A DNA stretch of 64,000 nt, taken from NCBI GenBank assembly GCA_964590075.1, contig CAZPXS010000003.1:62001-126000 (forward strand), given 5' to 3'. The notes under the pieces were generated by a model that worked only from the letters and a program-made list of their open reading frames with translations, was not told where the DNA came from and did not search any database. Source of the DNA: JAGDVO01 sp964590075 [NCBI: uncultured Aquificales bacterium]. GTDB lineage: Bacteria > Thermosulfidibacterota > Thermosulfidibacteria > Thermosulfidibacterales. Positions 26,943 to 35,579 of the stretch are shown here, one piece after another. How positions within the stretch are numbered: the first letter of the stretch is position 1; each line of letters opens with the position of its first letter. The translations under genes and the position numbers were made by a program.

Positions 26943-28226
26943 TTAAATAAGCTCCGTAACAAGTTGAAGGGATCTCTTTTCTACCACACGAAACTTACTA
27001 ACCTTTCCTTTGAGGTTAACATGATTCCCGGGAATAAGAAGGGGTATGTAGTTTTCTGAAAGCCCCCTTGTAAACCCACTCTCCACAACCCTTCCCTCAA
27101 TAACTCCTTCAAGATCCCTTCCAACAAAAGCAGATATAAAGTTATCCATCTTCATATCCTTGAGTTCCTTGAGAGTCTCCCATCTCTTTCTTTTAATGAC
27201 AGGTGGTACCTTAGGAGTTATAGAACTTGCTATGGTACCAGGTCTATCGGAATAGGTGAATATATGCATATAGTATATGGGTAAGTCCATTAAAAGGGTG
27301 TAGGTTGCCTTGAAATCTTCCTCACCCTCTGTAGGAAATCCAACTATCACATCTACCCCTATACCGGCTATCGGTACACTCTTATTTATCCTCAAGATGA
27401 GATCCTCAAAGAACTTCCTGGTATAGTTTCTATTCATAAGCTCCAGTATTCTATCGCTACCCGACTGTAGAGGTATATGAAAATGTTTGGCTATCTTGTC
27501 ATGGGTTATAAAATCTAGAAGCTCGTCGGTCCATTCCGTAGGCTCAATTGAGGATAATCTTATCTTTTTGAGAGATTCCACCTTAACTAGTTCCTTAAGT
27601 AGATCGACAAGGGATAGTCCTATATCCTTACCGTAACTACCAAGGTGAACACCAGTTAACACTATTTCCTCAAAACCTTTTTCGACAAGTCTTTTTACCT
27701 CATCCAACACAAATCCTAAATCGGCACTTCTCGATTTTCCCCTCGCCTTCCACACTATACAGTAGCTACACCTAGAGTCACAGCCATCCTGTATCTTGAC
27801 GAAGGCCCTCGAGTAATCCTTAAAGTCCTCTATCGGCATGGGATAGAACTTCTCTGATCCTATGTCATCCGTACATCCACTAACACCATCTAACACATAC
27901 CTCTTTATTATATCGGATAGAAAGGCTTTCTCTACGTTACCAACCACTATATCGGCACCTATTTTCTTGAGTTCGTCTCTGTTAATTTCCGCGTAACAAC
28001 CGGTAGCAACAACTATACTATCGGGATTTCTCCTCTTCGCCTGTCTTATAGCTTGCCTACTTTTCGAATCGGCCTGAGATGTCACGGTACATGTATTTAT
28101 AACGTATATATCGGCAGTGTCCTTAAAATCGACAACGATAAATCCAGACTTCTCCAAAGACTCGATCAGATATTCACTCTCATACTGGTTAAGCTTGCAA
28201 CCTATCGTTAAAACAGCTACTTTCAT
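26943..28226 (-). CDS. mtaB: tRNA (t6A37) methylthiotransferase MtaB-like
   Basis: A radical-SAM enzyme that adds a methylthio group to t6A37 of ANN-decoding tRNAs (427 aa). The N-terminal UPF0004 domain ligands are C10 (TIGCKLNQYE), C46 and C77 (GCYA). The radical SAM cluster is C149-x3-C153-x2-C156 (GCDSRCSYC) and a C-terminal TRAM domain begins near LEGVIEGRVVE. CKLNQYES favours MtaB over MiaB/RimO. The ATG at 28226 is chosen over a TTG 24 nt upstream because GGTGGG lies at the right distance and the protein then begins at the conserved strand. Confidence 0.92.
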   Translation of the reverse strand: MKVAVLTIGCKLNQYESEYLIESLEKSGFIVVDFKDTADIYVINTCTVTSQADSKSRQAIRQAKRRNPDSIVVATGCYAEINRDELKKIGADIVVGNVEKAFLSDIIKRYVLDGVSGCTDDIGSEKFYPMPIEDFKDYSRAFVKIQDGCDSRCSYCIVWKARGKSRSADLGFVLDEVKRLVEKGFEEIVLTGVHLGSYGKDIGLSLVDLLKELVKVESLKKIRLSSIEPTEWTDELLDFITHDKIAKHFHIPLQSGSDRILELMNRNYTRKFFEDLILRINKSVPIAGIGVDVIVGFPTEGEEDFKATYTLLMDLPIYYMHIFTYSDRPGTIASSITPKVPPVIKRKRWETLKELKDMKMDNFISAFVGRDLEGVIEGRVVESGFTRGLSENYIPLLIPGNHVNLKGKVSKFRVVEKRSLQLVTELI

Positions 28227-28333
28227 GACTAAACCCACCAACCTTAGCAATTGTTTATATATATCGCCTCTTGTTTACTTTTCAATCATGAGTTTATAAA
28301 ATATCCCCTACCCAGGGTCGGGAGGAAGGTTAT

Positions 28334-29152
28334 ATGAAGTATAAGGTGATAGATGTCCACACTCACTATGCAAAGATAGATAAATGGAATGGTAGTGTGG
28401 TTGAGTGGTGGAAAAAGATGAACAATCCAGAGTTTGATACATCAAAGTTTGAGTATACGCCCGAAAACTTACTAAAACTCATGGATGAAGCTAATGTTGA
28501 ATACGTTGTGGTACTTGCGGAAAGATGCCCCAAGGTAACAGGAATGACTACTCCCGAGGAGGTAATTGATTTTTGTAAATCATCCCATAGACTACTACCC
28601 TTTGTAGACACCAACCCACATCTTATCGCTCACCCCTACAGGGAATTCGAAAAATTAACGGAACAAGGGATAAGGGGACTTAAGATACATCCAGTTCACG
28701 GTAATTTTGATCCCAGAGACAAGAGACTATATCCCCTTTACTACCTATGTGAAAAAAAAGGATTACCAGTTATGTTTCATACAGGAACAAGCGTCTTTCC
28801 CGGAAGTGTCAATAAATTTGGTAATCCACTATACATAGACGAGATAGCGGGCGACTTCCCCGAACTAAAGATAATAATGGCCCACGGAGGAAGAGGCTTC
28901 TGGTATAGCGAGGCTCAATTCGTTGTGAGGATAAGGAGAAATGTCTATATAGATATATCAGGACTACCGGTAAGAAAACTGAAAGAATATTTCCCAGAAA
29001 TGGAAAGATTAAAGGATAAGTTTCTATTTGGAACAGACTGGCCAGCGGTACCATTTAAAAACACGATAGAGGAATTCCTGTCCCTTGATATCTCAAATTC
29101 TGCAAAGGAAGCTATACTTTATAACAACGCGAAAGAGGTTTTGGGTCTATGA
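28334..29152 (+). CDS. Amidohydrolase (TIM-barrel metal-dependent hydrolase, amidohydrolase-2 type)
   Basis: A 272-aa barrel enzyme: metal motif HTH (H9, H11 in DVHTHYA), GIRGLKIHPVHGNFD with a barrel Lys/His pair, MFHTGTS, IIMAHGGRG and a late Asp in FLFGTDWPA. This set matches the ACMSD/amidohydrolase-2 group, which includes decarboxylases and lactonases, so the actual reaction is open. RBS GGGAGGAAGG. Its stop overlaps the next gene start by 4 nt (ATGA), linking it to a DUF3108 protein and a phosphoesterase. Confidence 0.82.
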   Translation: MKYKVIDVHTHYAKIDKWNGSVVEWWKKMNNPEFDTSKFEYTPENLLKLMDEANVEYVVVLAERCPKVTGMTTPEEVIDFCKSSHRLLPFVDTNPHLIAHPYREFEKLTEQGIRGLKIHPVHGNFDPRDKRLYPLYYLCEKKGLPVMFHTGTSVFPGSVNKFGNPLYIDEIAGDFPELKIIMAHGGRGFWYSEAQFVVRIRRNVYIDISGLPVRKLKEYFPEMERLKDKFLFGTDWPAVPFKNTIEEFLSLDISNSAKEAILYNNAKEVLGL

Positions 29153-29904
29153 AAAAAATATCCATACTTCTGGTAATCATCCTTATCCTTGAAAATTTAA
29201 TCTTCCCTTATAACATACATCCTCAAGAAAAAGAGGGAAACAACACAAAGAAACTGATATTTAGCAGAAATTACTACGTCAAATTTGGAATAATTCCCGT
29301 AGGAACAGTAAATGTAACACTCTTTGAAGAAGGGGATAGATACACGGTAAATGCCACAGTAAGAACAATAGGGGTTGCTGACGTTGTATACCCTGTTAGG
29401 GATGATTTTATATCAACCTTTAAGAAAGACTTAAGTTCATTTATAAGGGCAAAGTATACCATTAGAGAGGGATCGTATAAGAGGGATGACGAATTCGAAC
29501 TCAACGGTGAGGAACTTGTATGCATTAGAAACGGAAATACCATAAGAAGAAATTTACAATCAAAGAGAGTCTTCGATATGGTATCTAGTCACTTTGCCTT
29601 TATTCTGGGTATGAGATCAGGAAAGGACTATAGGGAATCGGCGGATTTCTTAGTGATAGACTGTAAAAAGGATATAAAGCCAGAGGTTGACTACTACGGT
29701 GAAAGCGTAATAAAAAGAGGCGAAAATGAGATAAAGGTTTACCAATACTCATTATTGCTACCGGTAAAGGGAATACTACTTGCAAGGGAAGAGGATAAGA
29801 GGGTTTACCTTCTACTTGATCAATCGGAAAAATGGTTGATTTACGCATATGTACCAACCAAGTGGGGTAACATCCATGTAGAGGCCGAACAGGAGGTTCA
29901 GTGA
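29149..29904 (+). CDS. DUF3108-like exported protein
   Basis: A 251-aa protein with a signal peptide (MKKISILLVIILILENLIF). The mature part has the DUF3108 look: a start FSRNYYVKFGIIPVGTVNV, then YTVNATVRTIGVADVVYPVRDDFISTF, a KREGSYKRDDEFEL-like strand and PVKGILLAREEDKRVYLLLDQSEKWLIYAYV. Probably a beta-rich periplasmic protein of unknown function, often found in Gram-negative bacteria. Overlaps the amidohydrolase by 4 nt; the next gene starts directly after its stop. Confidence 0.65.
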   Translation: MKKISILLVIILILENLIFPYNIHPQEKEGNNTKKLIFSRNYYVKFGIIPVGTVNVTLFEEGDRYTVNATVRTIGVADVVYPVRDDFISTFKKDLSSFIRAKYTIREGSYKRDDEFELNGEELVCIRNGNTIRRNLQSKRVFDMVSSHFAFILGMRSGKDYRESADFLVIDCKKDIKPEVDYYGESVIKRGENEIKVYQYSLLLPVKGILLAREEDKRVYLLLDQSEKWLIYAYVPTKWGNIHVEAEQEVQ

Positions 29905-30906
29905 TTGAATTTAGTTTTGGCACTCTCTCTATTAACTCTGTTTTTACTTTTAGTATTAACTACAATAACAAAAGTATTTTTTCAAAGAAGATTTCCTAGA
30001 GAAATCAAAAAGGGTATATATTCAGAATTAAATCACAAATCCATAGTAGAACTGTCAAGGTACAATAGTGATTACTTTTCATTTGCGGTAATCGGGGATC
30101 CACACAACTCAGTACTTGTGCTAAACAAAATGATAGATCTGATAAATAAAGATGATGAGATAAAATTTGTAGTAATATTAGGAGATATTACGCTAAAAGG
30201 AAGCTTAGAGGAATATATACTAAATTTAGAAAGAATAAAAAAATTTAAAAAGCCAGTTTTAGTAGCAATAGGAAATCATGACATCCATAAAAATGGTAGA
30301 GATTGGTTTTATAAAATATTTGGTGATTTTTATTACTCGTTCTCGTTTGATAACACACACTTTATAATACTTGATACATCGGAAAAGCGATTCGTACCTC
30401 AATCAGAGTTAAGGTTCGTAGAAGAAGAGTTAAAAAAATCTAAGAATTTCAAATTTAAGTTTGTATTTTCACACATACCATTATTCGATCCAACAAAAGG
30501 TGAAAATAATACTGGCCATTCACTCCATAACATAGAGATTTCATTAAGGTTAATTAAACTCTTCAAAGAACATGGTATCAATATGGTATTTTGCGGACAT
30601 ATCCATGGGTTTTTTAAAGGTTACTGGGATAGCATCCCCTATATAATAACGGGAGGAGGGGGAGGGGAATTAGCGGGCGTAGGAAAAAACTACTTCTACC
30701 ACTACCTAAAGGTATCGGTTGGTCCCGATGAACTCAAATATGAACCTGTAAAAGTAGAATTGGAAAAATTAGAACTAAAACTCGATTACCTATTAAAAAA
30801 GAAAATAATACCATTTTTTGTATATCTTTCAAAAAACTACACTCCCATTTCAATCACACTTATATCAGCCATAATCATTATATTAATTTTAACATTGAAA
30901 TATTAG
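29905..30906 (+). CDS. Membrane-anchored calcineurin-like metallophosphoesterase
   Basis: A 333-aa protein with an N-terminal membrane helix (LVLALSLLTLFLLLVLTTI), a phosphoesterase domain and a C-terminal membrane helix (PISITLISAIIIILIL). Metal motifs: IGDPHN (D-x-H), ILGDITLKG, GNHD (AIGNHDIHKNG), FSHIPLF and CGHIHG. TTG start directly after the preceding TGA; AGGAGG lies 9 nt ahead. More AT-rich than its neighbours. The substrate is unknown; the topology would place the active domain on one face of the inner membrane. Confidence 0.85.
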   Translation: MNLVLALSLLTLFLLLVLTTITKVFFQRRFPREIKKGIYSELNHKSIVELSRYNSDYFSFAVIGDPHNSVLVLNKMIDLINKDDEIKFVVILGDITLKGSLEEYILNLERIKKFKKPVLVAIGNHDIHKNGRDWFYKIFGDFYYSFSFDNTHFIILDTSEKRFVPQSELRFVEEELKKSKNFKFKFVFSHIPLFDPTKGENNTGHSLHNIEISLRLIKLFKEHGINMVFCGHIHGFFKGYWDSIPYIITGGGGGELAGVGKNYFYHYLKVSVGPDELKYEPVKVELEKLELKLDYLLKKKIIPFFVYLSKNYTPISITLISAIIIILILTLKY

Positions 30907-30918
30907 AAACTAATCCCA

Positions 30919-32127
30919 CTACCAGTGGCACAGCTCCTCCGAGTAAACTATTGGTCCATCCTTTTTAAAGAAACCACTGCTTTTCCTCTCCAGTACCCAA
31001 CCGGCATCAAGCTTACCACCGTATGGCATTCTAACGGGCAAATATCTAACGAACTCGTTATGATAAACCATACCGTAACCTTCCCTAACCTTAGCGAGTA
31101 AAGCTTCAGGGATACTTCCAAAAAGATAAATTATATGCCTAAATCTTGTGGAGAGAGAATAATTTATGGCAGATTCTATCTCTCTAAATTTTATAACCCC
31201 CAAGAATGGTCCGAAAGCTTCAAGATCGGGAATATATTCGAGTTCAACAACTGTAGGGGGAATGTAACCCTCCTCATCAACATCTCCTCCGGTTATTATC
31301 CATCCCTTCATACTCTCGATTAACCTTTTAAAAAGTCTTATAGTTCTTTCAGCCTTTATAGGTCCATAGTCTGTATCGGGATCCATAGGATCACCTACCT
31401 TTATTTTCTTAACTTCTCTTAGAAGATACTCCATAAAATCGTCGTATATCCTCTCATGAACCATTACCCTTTTAATAGTTGTACAGTACTGACCTCCGTT
31501 TAAAAATGCCCTAAAGGCAACAAAACTCGCAACACTAGCTATATCAACATCCCCATTGACAATACAGATAGGCATGCCACTCGGACCTGCAAATATAATC
31601 TTATCAAAGTAGTCTTTTCTCGATTCAAATAACCTACCAACATCATCTCCACCAGAGATAAAGAACACCCTTATGCTATCGTTATAGGTACAGAAATCTC
31701 CAAAGCTTCTGTTATCCATGCTCACATTAATTTTAATCCTATCCGTTATGTTTCTAACTATATCGTAAGTGATGTCTCTAGAAGTCGGTGTTAAGGAGGA
31801 GAAGCTAACGTAAACCTCGTTACCGGCTAATAGAGCGCTACCTGCTATTCTCGCAAACATTATGGGAGAGGCGTCGTAGGGTAAAATCCCACCAACAACC
31901 GAATAGGGTTTCTTACCAAGTACATACGGAACCTCTTCCACCATAGTCCTCAAATAATTAATAGCCAAGTCCATCTCAGCCTTACCAACCTTAACAGAAA
32001 CTCCAATATCCCTTGCAAAACCCTCTATATAGTCTTTTTTCCTCCTTTCCATCCCATCAGCTATCTCCTTAAGAATACTTAACCTCTCCTCAATAGTCAT
32101 ATCTAGCCACCTCTCCTTATTAATCAT
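30919..32127 (-). CDS. Aldehyde dehydrogenase superfamily protein lacking canonical residues
   Basis: The ALDH fold is recognisable (GGQYCTTIKRVMVHERIYDDF with nucleophile C215; DYGPI; GWIITGGDVDEEGYIPPTVV; EAFGPFLGVIKF), but the protein is short (402 aa against about 470-500). Expected residues are altered: PWN is PYD (D85), the KPSE Lys becomes YVSFSSLTP, and the ELGG general-base Glu is missing in FAGPSGMPICIV. Only the Cys survives, so classical NAD-dependent aldehyde oxidation is doubtful; a thioester-forming, acyl-CoA-type or non-catalytic role is possible. No Shine-Dalgarno. Divergent from the cobalamin riboswitch and btuB. Confidence 0.7.
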   Translation of the reverse strand: MINKERWLDMTIEERLSILKEIADGMERRKKDYIEGFARDIGVSVKVGKAEMDLAINYLRTMVEEVPYVLGKKPYSVVGGILPYDASPIMFARIAGSALLAGNEVYVSFSSLTPTSRDITYDIVRNITDRIKINVSMDNRSFGDFCTYNDSIRVFFISGGDDVGRLFESRKDYFDKIIFAGPSGMPICIVNGDVDIASVASFVAFRAFLNGGQYCTTIKRVMVHERIYDDFMEYLLREVKKIKVGDPMDPDTDYGPIKAERTIRLFKRLIESMKGWIITGGDVDEEGYIPPTVVELEYIPDLEAFGPFLGVIKFREIESAINYSLSTRFRHIIYLFGSIPEALLAKVREGYGMVYHNEFVRYLPVRMPYGGKLDAGWVLERKSSGFFKKDGPIVYSEELCHW

Positions 32128-32139
32128 TCGTTTGATTAA

Positions 32140-32168
32140 CTTGTACCATTAAGGGACTCTATAGTCAA
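32140..32168 (-). promoter_or_regulatory. Possible promoter of the ALDH-like gene
   Basis: On the minus strand TTGACT (32163-32168), 17 nt, TACAAG (32140-32145), 12 nt before the ATG. The -10 is weak; if used, the leader is about 5 nt. Confidence 0.3.
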
Positions 32169-32192
32169 TAGAGAAATCAAACTTGTACTAAG

Positions 32193-32221
32193 TTGACTAA
32201 GGGTTCCTTTTTTAGTATTAA
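32193..32221 (+). promoter_or_regulatory. Promoter of the cobalamin riboswitch-btuB transcript
   Basis: TTGACT (32193-32198), 17 nt, TATTAA (32216-32221). Transcription would start near 32228, directly at the 5' strand of the riboswitch P1 helix. Confidence 0.65.
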
Positions 32222-32229
32222 TAAAGAAG

Positions 32230-32425
32230 CTACAGGGTCCCTTTGGGGTTAATGGGGAAGCCGGTGTGAATCCGGCGCTGTTCCCGCAACCGTAACCGGG
32301 GACGAAAGCCACTTGGCCCATGATCAGCCACTGATCATGGGTGACAGGCCACTGGGAGTGATTGGCACCTCCTGGGAAGGCGTGGCGAGTAGGAAGATCC
32401 GGAAGCCGGGAAACCCGCCCTGTAG
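32230..32425 (+). promoter_or_regulatory. Cobalamin (B12) riboswitch aptamer
   Basis: Conserved blocks are present in order: GAAGCCGGTGTGAATCC (32258 on), GCTGTTCCCGCAACCGTAA, GAAAGCCACTT, and a B12-box-like GGAAGCCGGGAAACCCGCC at the 3' end. P1 closes by a perfect 8-bp helix, CTACAGGG (32230-32237) with CCCTGTAG (32418-32425). A peripheral arm is a perfect 11-bp hairpin (32317-32327 with 32331-32341, loop CCA). It precedes the btuB gene, so B12 is expected to shut down its own receptor. A 425-nt gap without genes is filled by this element and its platform. Confidence 0.93.
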
Positions 32426-32433
32426 TAGATAGG

Positions 32434-32552
32434 GGAGTGGAAGTGCGGGAGCTCGCTTCCGCTTACCGGGAAAAGATAAGTCCCATCTTTTTCCGGTTAC
32501 TGAATTATTCCCGCAACTCCACTCCTCCAAAAAAACTGGGGGAGGTGGTTTC
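32434..32552 (+). promoter_or_regulatory. Expression platform of the B12 riboswitch (RBS sequestration)
   Basis: The arm at 32434-32450 (starting GGAGTGGAAG) is complementary to 32509-32525 (ending AACTCCACTCC), with mismatches only in the AAGT/AACT part. It encloses a 12-bp hairpin (32466-32477 with 32485-32496, loop AAGTCCC). The distal CCACTCCTCC (32519-32528) can instead face the Shine-Dalgarno GGGGGAGGTGG just before ATG 32553. The two pairings exclude each other, which suggests translational control; there is no U-run, so not an intrinsic terminator. Confidence 0.6.
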
Positions 32553-34505
32553 ATGAAGAGGTTCATCGGTGTAGTACTATTTAAGCTCTTTGTTTTACTA
32601 TTCCTAGTAAGTCCTACCCTTGCAGAGTATAGTAGTGAGGAGATAGTAGTTTCCGCAACAAGAATATCGGAGCCAAAAAAGGAATCCACCAGGTACATCA
32701 CCGTAATCACTAAAGAAGATATTAAGAGTATGGTAACAACCTCAACAAACATAGGTGATCTAATCGAGAAAATGGGACTTGGTCACATCCACAAGTATCC
32801 GGGTAGTTTAACTGCCAAAATAACTTTAAGGGGATTTTCCAGCGATTCTATGGGAGACCCATTTAAGGGCGGAGTCTTAATTCTTTTAAACGGCCATCCT
32901 ATAGGACTTACAAACTTAGCCACAGTACCCGTGGATGATATTGAAAGAATAGAGGTAATAAGGGGAACCTCAAGTGCCCTATACGGAAGTCAGGGTATGG
33001 GTGGTGTAATAAACATAATTACCAAAGAGGCAAGTGAGAAAGGGCTACATTCATCCGTAAAGTTAACAGCAGGTAGTTTTCAATATAGAAAGGGTTATTT
33101 AAACTTATCGTACAAGACAGACACCTTATCCATCTACGGTAGCTATGGTAGAGAAAAGAGTGATAACTATGAAGTTAAAAATCTAGGAGTTTACAACAAC
33201 ACAGATTACGAGAATCACAACGGTTATATAAGCCTAGTATTCGAGCCAACCAAGGATCATAAGTTTTTCGGTAGAATACTGAGTTGGCATGGTTGGGATA
33301 TAGGTAGTCCTGGCCCCCTATATTCACCTAGTCCACATGCGGAAACCGATAGACTAAAGACCGTATACGAAGGTGGTTATGAGGGTACATTCGGCAAACT
33401 AACCCTTTATCATGTTATAGACCACTACACCTATACGGATCCAAATTGGGGATACAAATCCAAGAGTAACTACAATACCGAAGGTATAGACTACAACAAG
33501 AGTTTTAACATCCTTAACTCTACGGTACTTATAGGTGGATCCTATAACAGGATATACTCAGAGCAACCGGTTTTAAAACCAAATCAACCAAAGGCGGATC
33601 ACATAAACTACGCATTATACGCTATAATTGAGAAGAGATTATTTGAGAGATTAACGATCAACCTAAGTGGTAGGTATGACTATTATCGATTAAAGATACT
33701 TCCAACAGGCGGAATAAAGGTCAATCCCTCTACGGAGGATGAAGATCAGTTTACATACAATATTGGTTTCAGGTATGTCCTATTTGACTGGATAAGTATA
33801 AAAGGTAACTTTGGTAAAGGTTTTAGAGTACCCACTCCACTAGAGAGAACAGGGAATTACACAACAACCTACAGAACCTGGATAGGTAACCCAGCTCTAA
33901 AACCTGAGAAGGCTTATAATCTCGATGGCGGCGTAGACATCAATAAAGGACCTCTGGGTCTATATTTAGGTGCCTTCTATTACAACTATCTCGACAAGAT
34001 AATTTCATATCAAGTCAAGAAAAGCTATTACTCCTACAAGAATACACCTGGAGCAAGAATAAGCGGTGTGGAAATGGAGGGAAGTCTTGAGTTGGCAGAA
34101 CTATTAAAACTACCCATATCACTTAAACCCTACTTCAATCTAACCTATCTAACAACATATCACTTAGATAGACCTGAAAATAACGAAAGGAGAATAACCT
34201 ATCTACCCGACTGGGTAGGATCAATAGGCATAAGGGCTTCTGGTGAAAAGTTCTGGTTTGATGTATCTGGGAGATATAACGGTAGGGAGAAGGTTGATGA
34301 CTGGAACTTTTATTCCAAAACCTACGGTCAGATCATCGACAAGGGCGGATATACTGTTTTATACCTATCCATGGGAGTTAAACCTATAAAGAATCTGGAA
34401 ATATCCCTCGGTATAGAAAACCTATTAAACAGATACTACGAAGTTGTAAAGGATTATCCGGCAAGTAAGATAAACACTAAGCTCTCTGTCTCGTATAAGT
34501 TCTAA
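32553..34505 (+). CDS. btuB: TonB-dependent outer-membrane receptor, BtuB-like cobalamin receptor
   Basis: A 650-aa receptor. Signal peptide (KRFIGVVLFKLFVLLFLVSPTLA), then a TonB box region (EEIVVSATRIS), a plug domain (NIGDLIEKMGLGHIHKYPG; VLILLNGHPIG; IERIEVIRGTSSALYGSQGMGGVINIITK) and a 22-strand barrel ending in LSVSYKF with the terminal Phe. B12 specificity is inferred from the cobalamin riboswitch in its leader. RBS GGGGGAGG. TonB is encoded convergently next door; no BtuCDF import genes or ExbBD are in the window. Confidence 0.88.
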   Translation: MKRFIGVVLFKLFVLLFLVSPTLAEYSSEEIVVSATRISEPKKESTRYITVITKEDIKSMVTTSTNIGDLIEKMGLGHIHKYPGSLTAKITLRGFSSDSMGDPFKGGVLILLNGHPIGLTNLATVPVDDIERIEVIRGTSSALYGSQGMGGVINIITKEASEKGLHSSVKLTAGSFQYRKGYLNLSYKTDTLSIYGSYGREKSDNYEVKNLGVYNNTDYENHNGYISLVFEPTKDHKFFGRILSWHGWDIGSPGPLYSPSPHAETDRLKTVYEGGYEGTFGKLTLYHVIDHYTYTDPNWGYKSKSNYNTEGIDYNKSFNILNSTVLIGGSYNRIYSEQPVLKPNQPKADHINYALYAIIEKRLFERLTINLSGRYDYYRLKILPTGGIKVNPSTEDEDQFTYNIGFRYVLFDWISIKGNFGKGFRVPTPLERTGNYTTTYRTWIGNPALKPEKAYNLDGGVDINKGPLGLYLGAFYYNYLDKIISYQVKKSYYSYKNTPGARISGVEMEGSLELAELLKLPISLKPYFNLTYLTTYHLDRPENNERRITYLPDWVGSIGIRASGEKFWFDVSGRYNGREKVDDWNFYSKTYGQIIDKGGYTVLYLSMGVKPIKNLEISLGIENLLNRYYEVVKDYPASKINTKLSVSYKF

Positions 34506-34512
34506 ATCGATA

Positions 34513-34536
34513 GGGAAGGGGGTATTCCCCTTTCCC
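34513..34536. other. G/C-rich hairpin between btuB and tonB
   Basis: GGGAAGGGG (34513-34521) faces CCCCTTTCCC (34527-34536) with one bulged base and a short loop. It separates two convergent genes. There is no U-run on either strand in the right place, so it may be a transcript-end stabiliser rather than a classical terminator. Confidence 0.4.
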
Positions 34537-34563
34537 AAAACATTAAATAAACTAACCCAAACA

Positions 34564-35415
34564 TCACTCCAATTTAAAGACAACTGGAACAATCACCTCA
34601 ACAGGATCATCGACATTAGTTAGCCGTTCCCTCGATTTCTTAAGTTGGGTAAAGGCATTTATCACCTCATCATCAAGAACCTTGTAGCCCGAGGATTTTT
34701 CAATTCTAAAAGAATCAATAACACCGTTATCTACTTTAACCTTAACAATAATCCTCCCTTCCCAACTATTCACCCTTGCCACGTAAGGATATTTTATATA
34801 TTGTTCTATTTTTTGCAAAAGTATATTTGTAACCAATTTTTTAAAATTATCCTCTCGCTTTACTACATTGTGTTTAGGATCTACACCTATACCATAGCCA
34901 TTAGAACCAGGTTGGCTTCCATAAACACTTCCAGAGCCTATACCATATCCACTTCCTCCACCACCCGTCCCTGAACCAGCTCCAGAACCACTATCAAGAC
35001 CTTGTATATCATCTCCCTTATTGGATCCTATACCTATAGAATTGTAGCTAGTCTGTATCTCTTTGGATCCCTTATCTTCAATCTTATAAATCTCACCTCT
35101 GGTATTACGACTATACTCAACTATAGAGGAAATATTGATCCTCTTATAAAGCTGATTTTTAAGATCCTTTTTAGGTCTATGTCTACCATTTTCTTTTACC
35201 TTACCATTTTCTATTCCAACTACCCCCTTACCACTACCTCCACCCCCATTGCCGTATATGGATAGAAGATAAAGGGATCCTCCACCCCTTCCAGCCTTTA
35301 AACCACAACTAGGGTCTTCCAATTTCAATAAAGATACAAAAGAAAGAACGTGAATAAGTATAGCTACAACGATATATCTAAACCTTATTCCATCACCAAT
35401 AAAGGAACTTCCCAA
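34564..35415 (-). CDS. tonB: TonB protein with Gly/Ser-rich periplasmic linker
   Basis: An energy-transducing TonB (283 aa). N-terminal membrane anchor (RFRYIVVAILIHVLSFVSLLKL), a long linker and a C-terminal TonB fold (YIKYPYVARVNSWEGRIIVKVKVDNG, KSSGYKVLDDEVINAF, PVVFKLE). The linker is not the usual Pro/Lys/Glu rod but a Gly-rich stretch (GSGAGSGTGGGGSGYGIGSGSVYGS and similar). TTG start at 35415 with GGAGG 7-8 nt ahead. Convergent to btuB, which it probably powers. A 9-mer CTAACTAAA in its leader (35441-35449) is identical to the half site in the feo operator. Confidence 0.82.
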   Translation of the reverse strand: MGSSFIGDGIRFRYIVVAILIHVLSFVSLLKLEDPSCGLKAGRGGGSLYLLSIYGNGGGGSGKGVVGIENGKVKENGRHRPKKDLKNQLYKRINISSIVEYSRNTRGEIYKIEDKGSKEIQTSYNSIGIGSNKGDDIQGLDSGSGAGSGTGGGGSGYGIGSGSVYGSQPGSNGYGIGVDPKHNVVKREDNFKKLVTNILLQKIEQYIKYPYVARVNSWEGRIIVKVKVDNGVIDSFRIEKSSGYKVLDDEVINAFTQLKKSRERLTNVDDPVEVIVPVVFKLE

Positions 35416-35512
35416 ACCATACCTCCGCCTACAACTTCATCTAACTAAAACCGTATATTAAGTCAATTAAGTCTAATTAAAGATACTAAATTAAAATTAG
35501 AATAAGTTAGTC

Positions 35513-35540
35513 TTGACAAAAATATATAACGGTGTATTAT
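35513..35540 (+). promoter_or_regulatory. Promoter of the OFA transporter gene
   Basis: TTGACA (35513-35518), 16 nt, TATTAT (35535-35540), about 40 nt before the start codon: one of the best matches to consensus in the window. Confidence 0.75.
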
Positions 35541-35549
35541 TTACTATAG

Positions 35550-35567
35550 AATGTTATTTAAAACATT
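35550..35567. promoter_or_regulatory. Dyad in the OFA transporter leader
   Basis: AATGTT, ATTTAA, AACATT: a perfect 6-bp inverted repeat just after the expected transcription start and just before the GGAGG RBS. Possible repressor site; AT-rich, so chance is possible. Confidence 0.3.
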
Positions 35568-35579
35568 TTTTGGAGGTGG

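Noticed and set aside
32324-32752. 142-codon frame on the minus strand across the riboswitch and btuB start
   Set aside because: Overlaps a well-supported structured RNA and a signal peptide; no RBS or motif.
34513-34536. Classical bidirectional terminator between btuB and tonB
   Set aside because: The hairpin is real but lacks a U-run on the outgoing side of either strand; kept only as a hairpin.
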